Positions 37,067 to 45,656 of a stretch of 64,000 bases of DNA are shown one piece after another. Position 1 is the stretch's first letter. Every line of letters begins with the position of its first letter. Source of the stretch: Xanthomarina sp. F1114 (lineage in GTDB: Bacteria; Bacteroidota; Bacteroidia; Flavobacteriales; Flavobacteriaceae); assembly GCF_026410255.1 (NCBI RefSeq), contig NZ_JAPMLL010000002.1, forward strand, positions 62,001 through 126,000, given 5' to 3'. The notes below the pieces were generated by a model. It saw only the letters and a list, made by a program, of their open reading frames with translations. It searched no databases and was not told the origin of the DNA. The position numbers were made by a program, and so were the translations under genes.

Positions 37067-38374
37067 TTATAAGTTAGATTCAGTTTCCAAAACAGTTTCG
37101 TTAACTATTTTGAAGGTTGCTTTTAAATCGGCTTTTAAGTCTTCTACATCCTCAAGTCCAACAGACAATCTGATTAAATCTTGAGACACGCCTGCACTTG
37201 TTTGAGACACTTCATCTAATTGCTGATGCGTGGTGCTGGCTGGATGAATAATTAGCGATTTTGTATCCCCAATATTAGCGAGTAAGGAAAATATTTTGGT
37301 GTTATCGACTATTGTTTTAGCAGCTTCAAATCCACCTTTTACGCCAAAAGTAACCAAACCACTTTGTCCATTTGGCAAGTATTTTTTAGCCAATTCGTGG
37401 TACTCGTTACGTTCTAAACCTGGATAATTTACCCAAGCAACTTCCTCTTGTTTTTCCAACCATTGGGCAATTTCCAAAGCATTTTCGCTGTGTTTTTTAA
37501 TACGAATATCCAGAGTTTCTAAACCTTGAATAATGTTAAAAGCATTTGTCGGACTTATGGCTCCTCCATAGTCGCGTAAGCCTTCTAAAATCAATTTAAA
37601 CGTATAAGAAGCTGCGCCTAAAGTATCGTGATAAACCAACCCATGATATCCAGCTGATGGCTCCGTAAATTCCGGAAATTTTCCACTGGACCAATCAAAA
37701 TTTCCTCCGTCAATAATAGCTCCTCCTAAAGATGTTCCTTGTCCACCAATATATTTTGTCAAGGAATGAATCACGATGTTTGCGCCATGGGCTATCGGAT
37801 TTAATAAGGCTGGGGTTGCCACCGTATTATCAACAATAAAAGGCACTCTCGCTGCTTTGGAGTGTTCTGCAATAGCTTCTAAATCCAGCACATCTAACTT
37901 CGGATTTCCTAAAGATTCTACAAAAAAGGCTCTTGTGTTTTCTTGAACAGCAGCTGCAAAATTATCTGGTTCTGAGGCATCAACAAAGGTAGTTGTAATA
38001 CCCAGTCTTGGTAAGGTAACATTTAGTAAATTATAGGTGCCACCATACAAACTGCTGGATGCTACAATATGATCTCCTGCTTTTAAAAGTGTTAATAATC
38101 CAGTAGAAATAGCAGCCATTCCCGAAGCAAAGACAACGGCTCCAATCCCTCCTTCAACAGCAGCTAAACGCTCTTGTAAAATCTGATTGGTTGGATTGTT
38201 TAGTCGGGTATAGATAAATCCTAATTCTTTTAAAGAAAAGAGATTTGCTGCGTGTTCAGAGTTGTTGAACACATAAGAAGTTGATTGGTAAATTGGCACA
38301 GCACGTGTTCCTCCGTTTTTTGTAACATCGTGACCTGTGTGCAACGCTTTTGTTGCGAAATTTTGAATACTCAT
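37067..38374 (-). CDS. metY: O-acetylhomoserine sulfhydrylase MetY
   Basis: The 435-residue PLP enzyme of the Cys/Met metabolism family has the cofactor Lys in [14 protein letters not shown], the GxLxPT-like [13 protein letters not shown] segment and the substrate-binding SLGNPKLDV. It makes homocysteine directly from O-acetylhomoserine and sulfide, fitting the MetX domain encoded downstream. It is the first gene behind the SAM-I riboswitch at 38498-38619. Confidence 0.94.
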   Translation of the reverse strand: MSIQNFATKALHTGHDVTKNGGTRAVPIYQSTSYVFNNSEHAANLFSLKELGFIYTRLNNPTNQILQERLAAVEGGIGAVVFASGMAAISTGLLTLLKAGDHIVASSSLYGGTYNLLNVTLPRLGITTTFVDASEPDNFAAAVQENTRAFFVESLGNPKLDVLDLEAIAEHSKAARVPFIVDNTVATPALLNPIAHGANIVIHSLTKYIGGQGTSLGGAIIDGGNFDWSSGKFPEFTEPSAGYHGLVYHDTLGAASYTFKLILEGLRDYGGAISPTNAFNIIQGLETLDIRIKKHSENALEIAQWLEKQEEVAWVNYPGLERNEYHELAKKYLPNGQSGLVTFGVKGGFEAAKTIVDNTKIFSLLANIGDTKSLIIHPASTTHQQLDEVSQTSAGVSQDLIRLSVGLEDVEDLKADLKATFKIVNETVLETESNL

Positions 38375-38457
38375 TTTTCTAGTTTTTTGAGTTAATAAAT
38401 GATTAAACCAAAAGTCAAATAAGCCTCGTTAGAAGCGTACCTAATAGAAAAATGTTA

Positions 38458-38491
38458 AAAAGAAAAATTGAAATCACAGATGAGTAATTTC
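38458..38491 (-). terminator. Expression-platform terminator of the SAM-I riboswitch
   Basis: GAAATTAC pairs with GTGATTTC (8 bp, one U-G; + coordinates 38484-38491 and 38470-38477) around TCATCT, followed by AATTTTTCTT on the minus strand. It begins 6 bases after the 3' strand of the riboswitch P1 stem and before metY, the usual place for the regulated terminator. Confidence 0.8.
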
Positions 38492-38497
38492 GTATAA

Positions 38498-38619
38498 GTT
38501 ATCTATCCAATAATTCGATAAATGAATCGAATATTAAGTAGAATGTAGCACCTTCATAGTATAGAACTAAGGGTTGCTAAGGCTTCAGCGGGTCTAATCC
38601 CTCCACCTTTCTTGATAAC
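38498..38619 (-). ncRNA. SAM-I (S-box) riboswitch
   Basis: The minus strand from 38619 reads GTTATCAAGAAAGGTGGAGG, then GATTAGACCCGCTGAAGCCT, then TAGCAACC; after P3 (CCTT.../...AAGG) comes the conserved AAGGTGCTA. These are the invariant segments of the S-box. P1 is closed by GTTATC (38614-38619) with GATAAC (38498-38503), and an extra hairpin TTCGAT/ATCGAA forms P4. High SAM should stabilise this fold and favour the terminator just downstream, turning off metY, osmC and the MetX-ThrA fusion. Confidence 0.95.
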
Positions 38620-38678
38620 ATTTTCGGATTATTTTAAAAACAAATTTTTGCGTTACTTCAAAATTTTTAAAATCCTCA

Positions 38679-38692
38679 TTTACTATAGTAAA
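38679..38692. promoter_or_regulatory. 14-bp perfect palindrome in the metY-metK spacer
   Basis: TTTACTATAGTAAA is perfectly self-complementary and lies upstream of the SAM-I aptamer, between the two divergent units. It could be an operator for a dimeric regulator; no regulator gene is nearby. Confidence 0.35.
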
Positions 38693-38832
38693 CTGCGGTT
38701 TAAAAATTTATTGTGCCTTAAACTTTGTCTTTAAAAGTTCTCCTTTTCAGTAAGTTTTTGAACTTTGTGAGCGCAAATATTGCATTAGAAAAAGTTATAA
38801 ACCAAATTTTTTACGAAAAAAATTAAAAACAA

Positions 38833-38862
38833 TTTGCAATCCATTTTATTTTATTAGTTTTG
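38833..38862 (+). promoter_or_regulatory. metK promoter
   Basis: TTTG (38833-38836), an 18-base spacer and TAGTTTTG (38855-38862) match the Bacteroidetes consensus. Transcription would start just before the SAM-II-like fold at 38876. Confidence 0.65.
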
Positions 38863-38875
38863 CAGTTCAATTATT

Positions 38876-39005
38876 AAGAGGAAAAATTTGTCTGATTGCA
38901 ACCTCTTCAATTTGATTCAGAATAATTCATAAAAAGATTCGGAAACAAGTTGGAAATAAAATGCTAAAGCAGTAAACATTCTACTCCTCTAGCAGCTTGC
39001 AATCA
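38876..39005 (+). ncRNA. SAM-II-like riboswitch with a long insert, upstream of metK
   Basis: AAGAGG (38876-38881) pairs with CCTCTT (38902-38907), enclosing ATTTG...GATTGCA; downstream stands AAAATGCTAAAGCAG (38959-38973). The order ATTT, GATTGCA, AAATG and GCTAAA follows my recollection of the SAM-II (metA) consensus, in which the last strand forms a pseudoknot with the loop. Between them is an extra hairpin, CAATTTG (38908-38914) with CAAGTTG (38946-38952), so this is a long-insert form. TTGCAATCA (38997-39005) is the exact complement of TGATTGCAA (38893-38901) in the aptamer and may be the switching strand. I recall a long-loop SAM-II variant having been described in Bacteroidetes; I cannot check this. 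Confidence 0.65.
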
Positions 39006-39046
39006 TATTACATTTTCTGATTTAACAGTTTAAAAAACAAGTAATT

Positions 39047-40336
39047 ATGCCTTATTTATTTACTTCTGAAAGTGTTTCAGAAGGACATCCAGATAAAATA
39101 GCAGACCAAATTAGCGACGCTTTAATAGATCATTTTTTAGCCTTCGATAAAGATGCAAAAGTAGCCTGCGAAACCTTAGTTACAACCGGGCAGGTTGTAT
39201 TGGCAGGAGAAGTGAAATCGAACACCTATTTAGATGTTCAGAAAATTGCCAGAGACACCATTAACAAAATTGGATACACTAAAAGTGCCTATATGTTTGA
39301 TGGCAATTCTTGTGGTGTATTTTCAGCTATTCATGAGCAGTCGGAAGACATTAATCGTGGTGTTGACAGAGCAAGTAAAGAAGAGCAAGGTGCAGGAGAC
39401 CAAGGAATGATGTTTGGTTATGCTACCAATGAAACAGATAACTATATGCCTTTAGCATTAGATTTATCTCACAGGTTAATGCTAGAACTTGCTAAATTAC
39501 GAAGAGAAAATAAAGATATCACCTATTTAAGACCAGATTCTAAAAGTCAGGTAACTATTGAATATAGCGATGATAATGTGCCACAACGTATTGAAGCCAT
39601 TGTTATTTCTACTCAGCATGACGATTTTATACAGCCAAAATCGAAATCGAAAGAAGATAAAGATGCTGCTGATGAAGCCATGCTTGAAAAAATTAGAAAA
39701 GATATGATCGAAGTCTTAATTCCACGAGTTATTGCTTCTCTACCAGAACATATTCAAGTATTATTTACAGACAATATAAAATATCATATCAATCCAACTG
39801 GAAAGTTTGTAATAGGTGGACCACATGGGGATTCAGGCCTTACAGGTAGAAAAATCATTGTCGATACGTATGGAGGAAAAGGCGCCCACGGTGGAGGAGC
39901 TTTCTCTGGAAAAGACCCAAGTAAAGTAGATAGAAGTGGTGCTTATGCAACTAGACATATTGCTAAAAACTTAGTGGCAGCCGGAGTTTGTACAGAAGTT
40001 CTTGTACAGGTAAGTTATGCTATTGGCGTAGTGGAACCAACTTCTATTTATGTGGATACCTATGGCACTTGTCCGTTTAATATGACAGACGGTGAAATAG
40101 CGCAAAAAGTAAAAGAAATTTTCGACATGCGTCCATCTGCCATTGAAAATCGTTTAAATCTTCGTCAGCCAATTTATAGCGAAACAGCTGCTTATGGCCA
40201 TATGGGAAGAGAGAGCAAAACTGTTACAAAAACATTCGAACAAATAAATGGGGAAACAATAGACCTGGAAGTTGAACTATTTACTTGGGAAAAATTAGAT
40301 TATGTAGATAAGGTAAAGGCTGCTTTCGATCTTTAA
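39047..40336 (+). CDS. metK: S-adenosylmethionine synthetase MetK
   Basis: The 429-residue enzyme makes SAM from methionine and ATP. Signature segments: [19 protein letters not shown] at the N-terminus, [12 protein letters not shown] and [19 protein letters not shown]. It is longer than E. coli MetK (about 384) owing to an insertion around residues 185-215 ([13 protein letters not shown]), as in other Flavobacteria. It is divergent from the metY operon, and its leader carries the SAM-II-like element. Confidence 0.97.
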   Translation: MPYLFTSESVSEGHPDKIADQISDALIDHFLAFDKDAKVACETLVTTGQVVLAGEVKSNTYLDVQKIARDTINKIGYTKSAYMFDGNSCGVFSAIHEQSEDINRGVDRASKEEQGAGDQGMMFGYATNETDNYMPLALDLSHRLMLELAKLRRENKDITYLRPDSKSQVTIEYSDDNVPQRIEAIVISTQHDDFIQPKSKSKEDKDAADEAMLEKIRKDMIEVLIPRVIASLPEHIQVLFTDNIKYHINPTGKFVIGGPHGDSGLTGRKIIVDTYGGKGAHGGGAFSGKDPSKVDRSGAYATRHIAKNLVAAGVCTEVLVQVSYAIGVVEPTSIYVDTYGTCPFNMTDGEIAQKVKEIFDMRPSAIENRLNLRQPIYSETAAYGHMGRESKTVTKTFEQINGETIDLEVELFTWEKLDYVDKVKAAFDL

Positions 40337-40362
40337 GCTGTATCTCTAAATTCAAATGGAAT

Positions 40363-40394
40363 AAGCCTCAGAACTTTTGTTTTGGGGCTTTTTA
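40363..40394 (+). terminator. Intrinsic terminator after metK
   Basis: AAGCCTCA (40363-40370) pairs with TGGGGCTT (40383-40390; one U-G), followed by a T-rich tract. Confidence 0.8.
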
Positions 40395-40556
40395 TTTGGT
40401 AGAAAATGCTATTAGAACTAATCCTGAATTAATTGAAACAATCAACCTAGAACAAAAAGGTTTAGACCAGGAATCCTATATAGAAACTGACAAATAGTTG
40501 TATAATTATAACAGGATTTATTTATTAACCTATATAGTTATTTTGGGACGAGTCAC

Positions 40557-40611
40557 AGTTCGTAGATAGTTCGTAGATCCTCCGTGCATACTCCGTACAT
40601 AGTCCGTGTCA
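40557..40611. repeat. 11-bp tandem repeat array 1 (5 units)
   Basis: Five contiguous 11-base units: agttcgtagat twice, then cctccgtgcat, actccgtacat, agtccgtgtca. The approximate consensus is AGTCCGTACAT. The first two units are identical and the others have diverged. Confidence 0.85.
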
Positions 40612-40781
40612 AAGCTCATTCATATTAAATGAACGATAAGGTACTGACAAAAGCTGGCTTAACGATTGGATATTACCATATAATGCATTAGCATACAAGC
40701 AAAACTATAAAGAGAAACTCTCTTATTAGTCCCTTAACAAGTAGAAAATCAAACCCACATTGTAGTTCTATAAATTCTTTA

Positions 40782-40836
40782 TGCCTTTCCAATAGCTTCC
40801 TAATGGCTTTCCCATACCTTTCCCATACCTTCCCTA
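40782..40836. repeat. 11-bp tandem repeat array 2 (5 units)
   Basis: Five contiguous 11-base units: tgcctttccaa, tagcttcctaa, tggctttccca, tacctttccca, taccttcccta. The approximate consensus is TACCTTTCCCA. The unit length equals that of array 1, but the sequence is different. Confidence 0.85.
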
Positions 40837-41071
40837 TGGAAGCCAACGTTTTTTCCTACAAAAAACCCAACTATGAATTTACAGAGTTATAGGCCTGTTT
40901 CTTCACACTTTCTGAAAACCAAGATTAACTAGATTAATCCTATAAAGCTAGATTTAAAGAACACTAAAGATTTAAAAACAAAACAAAGAAAACCATAGAA
41001 TTAGGATTAACTGCGTTGATCATGACAAACACTTCCTGAAATTGAAAAATCAAACTGCTGCGCTGTTTATT

Positions 41072-41131
41072 TTTTTTATTTTATAAAATATGCTTGTGAG
41101 TAAACTCACGCGTATTTTATAAAATAAAAAA
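41072..41131. repeat. Long inverted repeat beside the tRNA-Tyr terminator
   Basis: A 19-bp arm at 41072-41090 (TTTTTTATTTTATAAAATA) is perfectly complementary to 41113-41131, with an inner GTGAG/CTCAC stem (41096-41100, 41105-41109). It forms one 60-base near-perfect hairpin whose edge overlaps the T-run of the tRNA terminator. Confidence 0.8.
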
Positions 41132-41155
41132 ATCCACACGTCCGTGTGGATTTTT
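41126..41155 (-). terminator. Terminator of tRNA-Tyr
   Basis: AAATCCACACG and CGTGTGGATTT (41130-41140 and 41143-41153) form an 11-bp stem; the minus strand then runs into T residues. It follows the tRNA by about 12 bases. Confidence 0.9.
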
Positions 41156-41165
41156 CGAGTTAAAG

Positions 41166-41247
<82 letters not shown>

Positions 41248-41258
41248 AAAACCGAGTG

Positions 41259-41266
41259 CAAATATA
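41259..41266 (-). promoter_or_regulatory. tRNA-Tyr promoter -7 box
   Basis: TATATTTG on the minus strand fits TAnnTTTG exactly, 11 bases before the mature tRNA 5' end. No clear -33 TTTG is seen. Confidence 0.55.
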
Positions 41267-41321
41267 TTATAGTTTTTAATTTTTACTACATAAAAAGAGG
41301 TTTTTTTTCTCTTAAAACTCA

Positions 41322-41360
41322 AAAAACTCATAATGACATACTTAATCATCATGAGTTTTT
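41322..41360 (-). terminator. Terminator after the M28 peptidase gene
   Basis: AAAAACTCAT (41322-41331) pairs with ATGAGTTTTT (41351-41360), with inner ATGA/TCAT pairs; on the minus strand it ends in a T-run. Confidence 0.85.
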
Positions 41361-41426
41361 AAGTTTAGCTTTTAAAATGTCAGTTTGCTTATTATAAAAC
41401 TGTTCATTTTTTAAAATCGCATCTAT

Positions 41427-42983
41427 TTAATCAAGTCCTCCCCTTCTTTTTGGAGATCGTGGTTCTGGCCAAGTCCCTGGTTCTCCCGTTCTAGAATTTA
41501 CAGGCAATACAATTTGCTCAGTAGATGTTCTATTCGGGTCTTCAGAAGCCATATACACCAAAATAGCTGTTAAAATAGCATTACTTCTTACATCGTCAAA
41601 AACTATCTTATCGTAAGTATCCCTGTTGGTGTGCCAGGTATAATTCCAATAAGACCAATTTAAGGAACTTAAATTAAAAGCTGGAGCTCCTGCTGCTACA
41701 AACGAAGCATTATCCGAGCCTCCGGCACTTGGAGAGCCAGGAAAATGGGTTTCTATATGTTTTGTAATGTCTTTTGGAACTGCCGCTAGCCATTTAGATA
41801 AATAGTCGTAGGCATGTAAAAACCCTGCTCCTGAAAGATTGACTACACGTCCCGTTCCATTATCCTGATTAAAAACAGCTTGTACGTTTTTTACGATCTC
41901 TGGATGATCTTCAACAAAAGCCCTGGAACCATTTAAACCTTGTTCTTCACTTCCCCAAAGCCCTACCAAAATAGTACGTTTTGGATTTGGATATACTTTT
42001 TTCAAAATTCGCATAGCTTCCATCATTACTAAAGTTCCAGTACCATTATCTGTTGCTCCTGTTCCTCCATCCCAAGAATCTAAATGTGCTGAAAGAATAA
42101 CATACTCTTCCGGTTTTTCACTTCCTTTTATTTCGGCAATTGTATTATAAGTTGGTGCAACTCCTAAATCTTTAGATTCTGCCACAATTCTAACTTTTGG
42201 TTTACTTCCGTATTCTACCAATCTGTAAAGCATGGTATAATCTTCTAACTCAATATCAACAGTTGGGATATTTTTAGTTCTAGCAGCAAAAATCTTATTT
42301 GCTCCAAAACCTCTAGACCAATAAGACGAAATAATTCCTGCAGCTCCAGCTTGCTCTAAAGCCATATCGATTTCTCTCGAACTGTATCCTGTTCTCCTTA
42401 TATTAGCTCGCCACTCTTTTGTTAGAGAATCTCTGTCTTTCTTCATTTTCTCAAAAGATTCTTCTGTTGCAAATTCCTCCCAGTTGTAGTCTGGACGCCC
42501 TGTTGGCTGATAAATAGAAGTCATTACCAGTTTTCCTTTTATTGTTTTCATCCATTTTTGAAAATCTAAAGAATCTTTTACTGTAGGAATAGTTACCACC
42601 TCAGCAGTAACGCCCTTGGATTTTGTGCTTGGACTCCACGCTAACTGCATGCCGGTTAAAGATTGAACTCGTGGTTCTAACATATCAATATGTGTAATCC
42701 CTCGTTCCCAGGCTTTCCATTCTCCCCATTGTTCGTTTCTAGCAGATACTCCCCATTTTGTAAAATTGGCAACAGCCCAATCATGGGATTCCTGCATTTG
42801 TGGGGTTCCTACTAATCGAGGGCCAATAACATCCATTAATTCATGCCCTAAGATTTCTAACTGCGAATTATTAGTAGCTTCTTCAATAATGTTTTTAACT
42901 ACTGTATCTGTTTCTTGCGCATGTAATTGAAATACACAGAGCGACAAGAAAGCAATCAGTATTAAACGACTTGCTGTTTTCAT
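41427..42983 (-). CDS. Secreted M28 family zinc peptidase
   Basis: The 518-residue protein has a signal peptide (cut near FQLHAQ, residue 23), an N-terminal part holding an inserted PA-like domain, and an M28 catalytic domain. Zinc-ligand segments are AHLDSWDGGTGATDNGTG (His, Asp), WGSEEQGLNG (catalytic and ligand Glu), NQDNGTG (Asp) and a late His (NYTWHTNRDT). It is likely a periplasmic or surface aminopeptidase/carboxypeptidase like the PSMA/Q group; the substrate is unknown. Confidence 0.9.
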   Translation of the reverse strand: MKTASRLILIAFLSLCVFQLHAQETDTVVKNIIEEATNNSQLEILGHELMDVIGPRLVGTPQMQESHDWAVANFTKWGVSARNEQWGEWKAWERGITHIDMLEPRVQSLTGMQLAWSPSTKSKGVTAEVVTIPTVKDSLDFQKWMKTIKGKLVMTSIYQPTGRPDYNWEEFATEESFEKMKKDRDSLTKEWRANIRRTGYSSREIDMALEQAGAAGIISSYWSRGFGANKIFAARTKNIPTVDIELEDYTMLYRLVEYGSKPKVRIVAESKDLGVAPTYNTIAEIKGSEKPEEYVILSAHLDSWDGGTGATDNGTGTLVMMEAMRILKKVYPNPKRTILVGLWGSEEQGLNGSRAFVEDHPEIVKNVQAVFNQDNGTGRVVNLSGAGFLHAYDYLSKWLAAVPKDITKHIETHFPGSPSAGGSDNASFVAAGAPAFNLSSLNWSYWNYTWHTNRDTYDKIVFDDVRSNAILTAILVYMASEDPNRTSTEQIVLPVNSRTGEPGTWPEPRSPKRRGGLD

Positions 42984-43162
42984 AATAAGTTTTTAAAAGG
43001 TTAATTTTCGAAACAAACAAAATACAAATTATTAACCAAAGCCTCTTTAATTTTAAGAGGACTTTCACTTAAATAAAGAGAAAACACCTCAGAATTCTAA
43101 ATATCTCATAAAAACGAATTTTATCTTAAAACTAAAAGGAATTTTGTACATTTCAATTCGCA

Positions 43163-43942
43163 ATGAAAACACTTCTTTACATTTTTATTCTATGCTCTTT
43201 TTCGTCTTACGGACAAGAATCTATAGAAACATTGTTTATCTCCAAGAGTCCTTTTGAAGCCGATACCATAGTTGGTATTGATAATTTTGGAACAAAATAT
43301 TTCGTAAACAACAATACACTATACAAGGTAGAAGACCAAAATAATTACGCTTATAGTCATGTACAATTTGGAAAAATCACTTCAGCTAATAGTTTTAATC
43401 CTTTAAAAATTACTGTTTTTTACGAAGATTTTAATACAGCTTTTATTTTAGATAATAGATTTGCTGAAATTTTAAAAATTGACTTTAGTAGTTTGGAATA
43501 TTATAAAAATATTTCTTTTGTTTCAACTGCAAACGACAATGCTTTATGGGTTTTTAATGAAGATATTCAGCAATTGGAACTTTTCGATTATAAAACGAAT
43601 AAAACTAGAGCCACAACCCTACCTATACAATCTAAAGCTCTAGATTTAAAAAGTAATTATAATTACGCATGGCTATTAACCGAAAAGTTTCTGTATAAAT
43701 ACAATTACTTTGGAAGTCTAGTTTACAAGGTAGAAAACCAAGGATTTACCTCACTTGTAGAAAGTAACGACAAGATTTTTTTAGTTAAAAACAGCCATTT
43801 GTCATTTTTTAATGAATCTGAAAAAGCATATCAATTAATTGAAACCCCAGAATTGTTAGTAAAACAGTTTTTAGTAACCAATGAAACAGTGTATATTTAC
43901 GATTCCAAATTTTTACATAAATTCCAACTAAATAATAAATAA
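43163..43942 (+). CDS. Secreted hypothetical protein, beta-propeller-like
   Basis: The 259-residue protein has a signal peptide (ending SSYGQ, residue 18). Its mature part is made of short repeated beta units (FGTKYFVNNNTLYKVED, NDNALWVFNEDIQQLELFDY, SNYNYAWLLTEKFLYKYNYF) that look like propeller blades. No enzyme motif is visible and I do not recognise a named family. Two bases separate it from the deoxynucleoside kinase gene, so the two are co-transcribed; the functional link is unknown. Confidence 0.75.
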   Translation: MKTLLYIFILCSFSSYGQESIETLFISKSPFEADTIVGIDNFGTKYFVNNNTLYKVEDQNNYAYSHVQFGKITSANSFNPLKITVFYEDFNTAFILDNRFAEILKIDFSSLEYYKNISFVSTANDNALWVFNEDIQQLELFDYKTNKTRATTLPIQSKALDLKSNYNYAWLLTEKFLYKYNYFGSLVYKVENQGFTSLVESNDKIFLVKNSHLSFFNESEKAYQLIETPELLVKQFLVTNETVYIYDSKFLHKFQLNNK

Positions 43943-43944
43943 TT

Positions 43945-44559
43945 ATGCACGTTGCTATAGCCGGAAACATTGGTGCTGGTAAAACCACCCTTACTAAATT
44001 ACTTGCAAAACATTACAATTGGGAGTCTCAATTGGAAGACGTGGTAGACAATCCGTATTTGGACGATTTCTACAACCAGATGGAACGTTGGAGTTTTAAT
44101 TTACAAGTGTACTTTTTAAATAGTAGATTCCGCCAGGTGTCACAAATTCGCGAAAGTGGAAAAGATATTATCCAAGATAGAACCATTTATGAAGATGCAC
44201 ATATATTTGCGCCCAACCTTCATGCTATGGGCTTAATGACGAATCGCGATTTTGAAAACTACCGGTCTTTATTCGATTTAATGGAGTCTTTTGTTCAAGG
44301 TCCGGACTTACTAATTTACTTGCGAAGCTCTATCTCTAATTTGGTATCTCAAATACATAAAAGAGGCCGTGATTATGAAAACACTATTAGTATCGATTAT
44401 TTAAGTAGACTGAATGAACGCTACGAAGCATGGATCCATGGCTACGACAAAGGGAATTTATTAATTATTGATGTAGATAATTTAGATTTTGTGGCTAATC
44501 CTGAAGATTTAGGAGATATTATAAATAAAATCGATGCTCAAATTCATGGTTTATTTTAA
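43945..44559 (+). CDS. Deoxynucleoside kinase
   Basis: The 204-residue kinase has a P-loop GNIGAGKTT (residues 7-15), the DRTIYED motif (catalytic Asp/Arg) and the lid region LRSSISNLVSQIHKRGRDYE. It phosphorylates deoxynucleosides for salvage (dAdo/dGuo or dCyd kinase type; specificity not readable). The 3' end overlaps the convergent App1-like gene by 4 bases. Confidence 0.92.
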   Translation: MHVAIAGNIGAGKTTLTKLLAKHYNWESQLEDVVDNPYLDDFYNQMERWSFNLQVYFLNSRFRQVSQIRESGKDIIQDRTIYEDAHIFAPNLHAMGLMTNRDFENYRSLFDLMESFVQGPDLLIYLRSSISNLVSQIHKRGRDYENTISIDYLSRLNERYEAWIHGYDKGNLLIIDVDNLDFVANPEDLGDIINKIDAQIHGLF

Positions 44560-45551
44560 ATAAAACCTTTTTCTCTGGCATGCGCTATTGCCTGCTCGCT
44601 ACTTTTAACTAATAAAACGGGAGTTGTTTTATAATTTTCGAATAAGCTTTTTATACGTAACATTTTCTTTTCGTGATTAACACTTCTTAAGTAAATAGTT
44701 AATATACGATTAGGATAGGTTTCTGCTAACTCCATATAAATATCGGCATCGTGCTCTCCACCATCGCCAATAAGGATAAAATTTAAATGAGGATATGCCT
44801 TTATAATATGTACGATTTCTTTTTGCTTTTGAGGTTTTGTGTCTAGACTTTTCTTACTGAAAATAGATCCCATACTTCTCAATAAAATAGGTCCCTTTGG
44901 GAAATTATTCTTCTTTAGAAAATAGTCTAAATAGCGATACATATTCCATGGACTATGACCCACATAAAAAATAGGATTTGCTTTTTTACCAGATTTTCCA
45001 CGATGTAACAAATGATAAAATTGTGCGGCACCTTCTAAAGGAATCCGACTAAAAGCGCCTTTAAAAAAAGTATTAAATAACACTCGCCATTTTAGCCTGG
45101 AAACCACTCCTGTATGAAGAATAGTATCATCAATATCACTAATTACTCCAAATTCCGAGTCTTCTGCTGGAATTAATATTTCTGCTGGAAACTGATTGCT
45201 ACTAATAATATGTCTTTTTATGGAAACATCACTATACGAGGCTACAATGGGTAACCATCCATTGTTATTAGTTAGAGCATTTAAATTATCTAAATGTTCT
45301 TCGCATTTAAAATAACCATCTGCATCGGTGTTTGTTTTTAAAACTAAATTATTGGGAAGTTTTAAATTAATTTCTACGTGCTTAACCTCATCACTCTCAA
45401 AACGTTTAAACGAATTTATCAGCAATTTAAACCAGCCTTTGGCTTCTAAATCTATGGACTCATCTTCCAGAGCTCTTCCTCTTAAATAAAAGTGACTATT
45501 GCTTCCATAACTGTGAAAGGCAATAATTTGTAAAGGGTCTTTTTTAAACAT
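44556..45551 (-). CDS. App1-like phosphatase (DUF2183)
   Basis: I start at ATG 45551 (MFKKDPLQIIAFHSYGS), because the upstream TTG/ATG candidate near 45590 lies inside the hppA terminator. The 331-residue protein has the DxDxT catalytic motif in GVISDIDDTILHTGV (about residue 135) and the LIGDGGEHDADIY segment of App1/DUF2183 phosphatidate phosphatases. In yeast App1 hydrolyses phosphatidate; the bacterial substrate is unknown. Confidence 0.87.
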   Translation of the reverse strand: MFKKDPLQIIAFHSYGSNSHFYLRGRALEDESIDLEAKGWFKLLINSFKRFESDEVKHVEINLKLPNNLVLKTNTDADGYFKCEEHLDNLNALTNNNGWLPIVASYSDVSIKRHIISSNQFPAEILIPAEDSEFGVISDIDDTILHTGVVSRLKWRVLFNTFFKGAFSRIPLEGAAQFYHLLHRGKSGKKANPIFYVGHSPWNMYRYLDYFLKKNNFPKGPILLRSMGSIFSKKSLDTKPQKQKEIVHIIKAYPHLNFILIGDGGEHDADIYMELAETYPNRILTIYLRSVNHEKKMLRIKSLFENYKTTPVLLVKSSEQAIAHAREKGFI

Positions 45552-45581
45552 CTTTAAAATTAGAAAAGATTCAACAAACAA

Positions 45582-45627
45582 AAAAACCACGCATTCTTAA
45601 AGCTATTTAAAGAATCACGTGGTTTTT
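45582..45627. terminator. Bidirectional-looking terminator after hppA
   Basis: AAAAACCACG (45582-45591) pairs with CGTGGTTTTT (45618-45627), with inner ATTCTT/AAGAAT pairs. On the minus strand it ends in a T-run and closes hppA. Confidence 0.88.
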
Positions 45628-45656
45628 ACTTTCTTACTCTTTGTTAAGCAGAGTAG

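Larger units (their letters stand above)
40395..41071. other. Gene-free region with 11-bp repeat arrays
   Basis: About 680 bp without a convincing gene. At 40399-40497 one frame reads protein-like to a stop (NAIRTNPELIETINLEQKGL), perhaps the 3' remnant of a lost gene. Two 11-bp tandem arrays follow (40557-40611 and 40782-40836). The rest holds no recognised RNA or promoter. Confidence 0.5.

Noticed and set aside
40557-40836. CRISPR array
   Set aside because: The units are 11 bp and contiguous without spacers, and no cas genes are present.
45552-45590. Upstream start for the App1-like protein
   Set aside because: It lies inside the hppA terminator stem.
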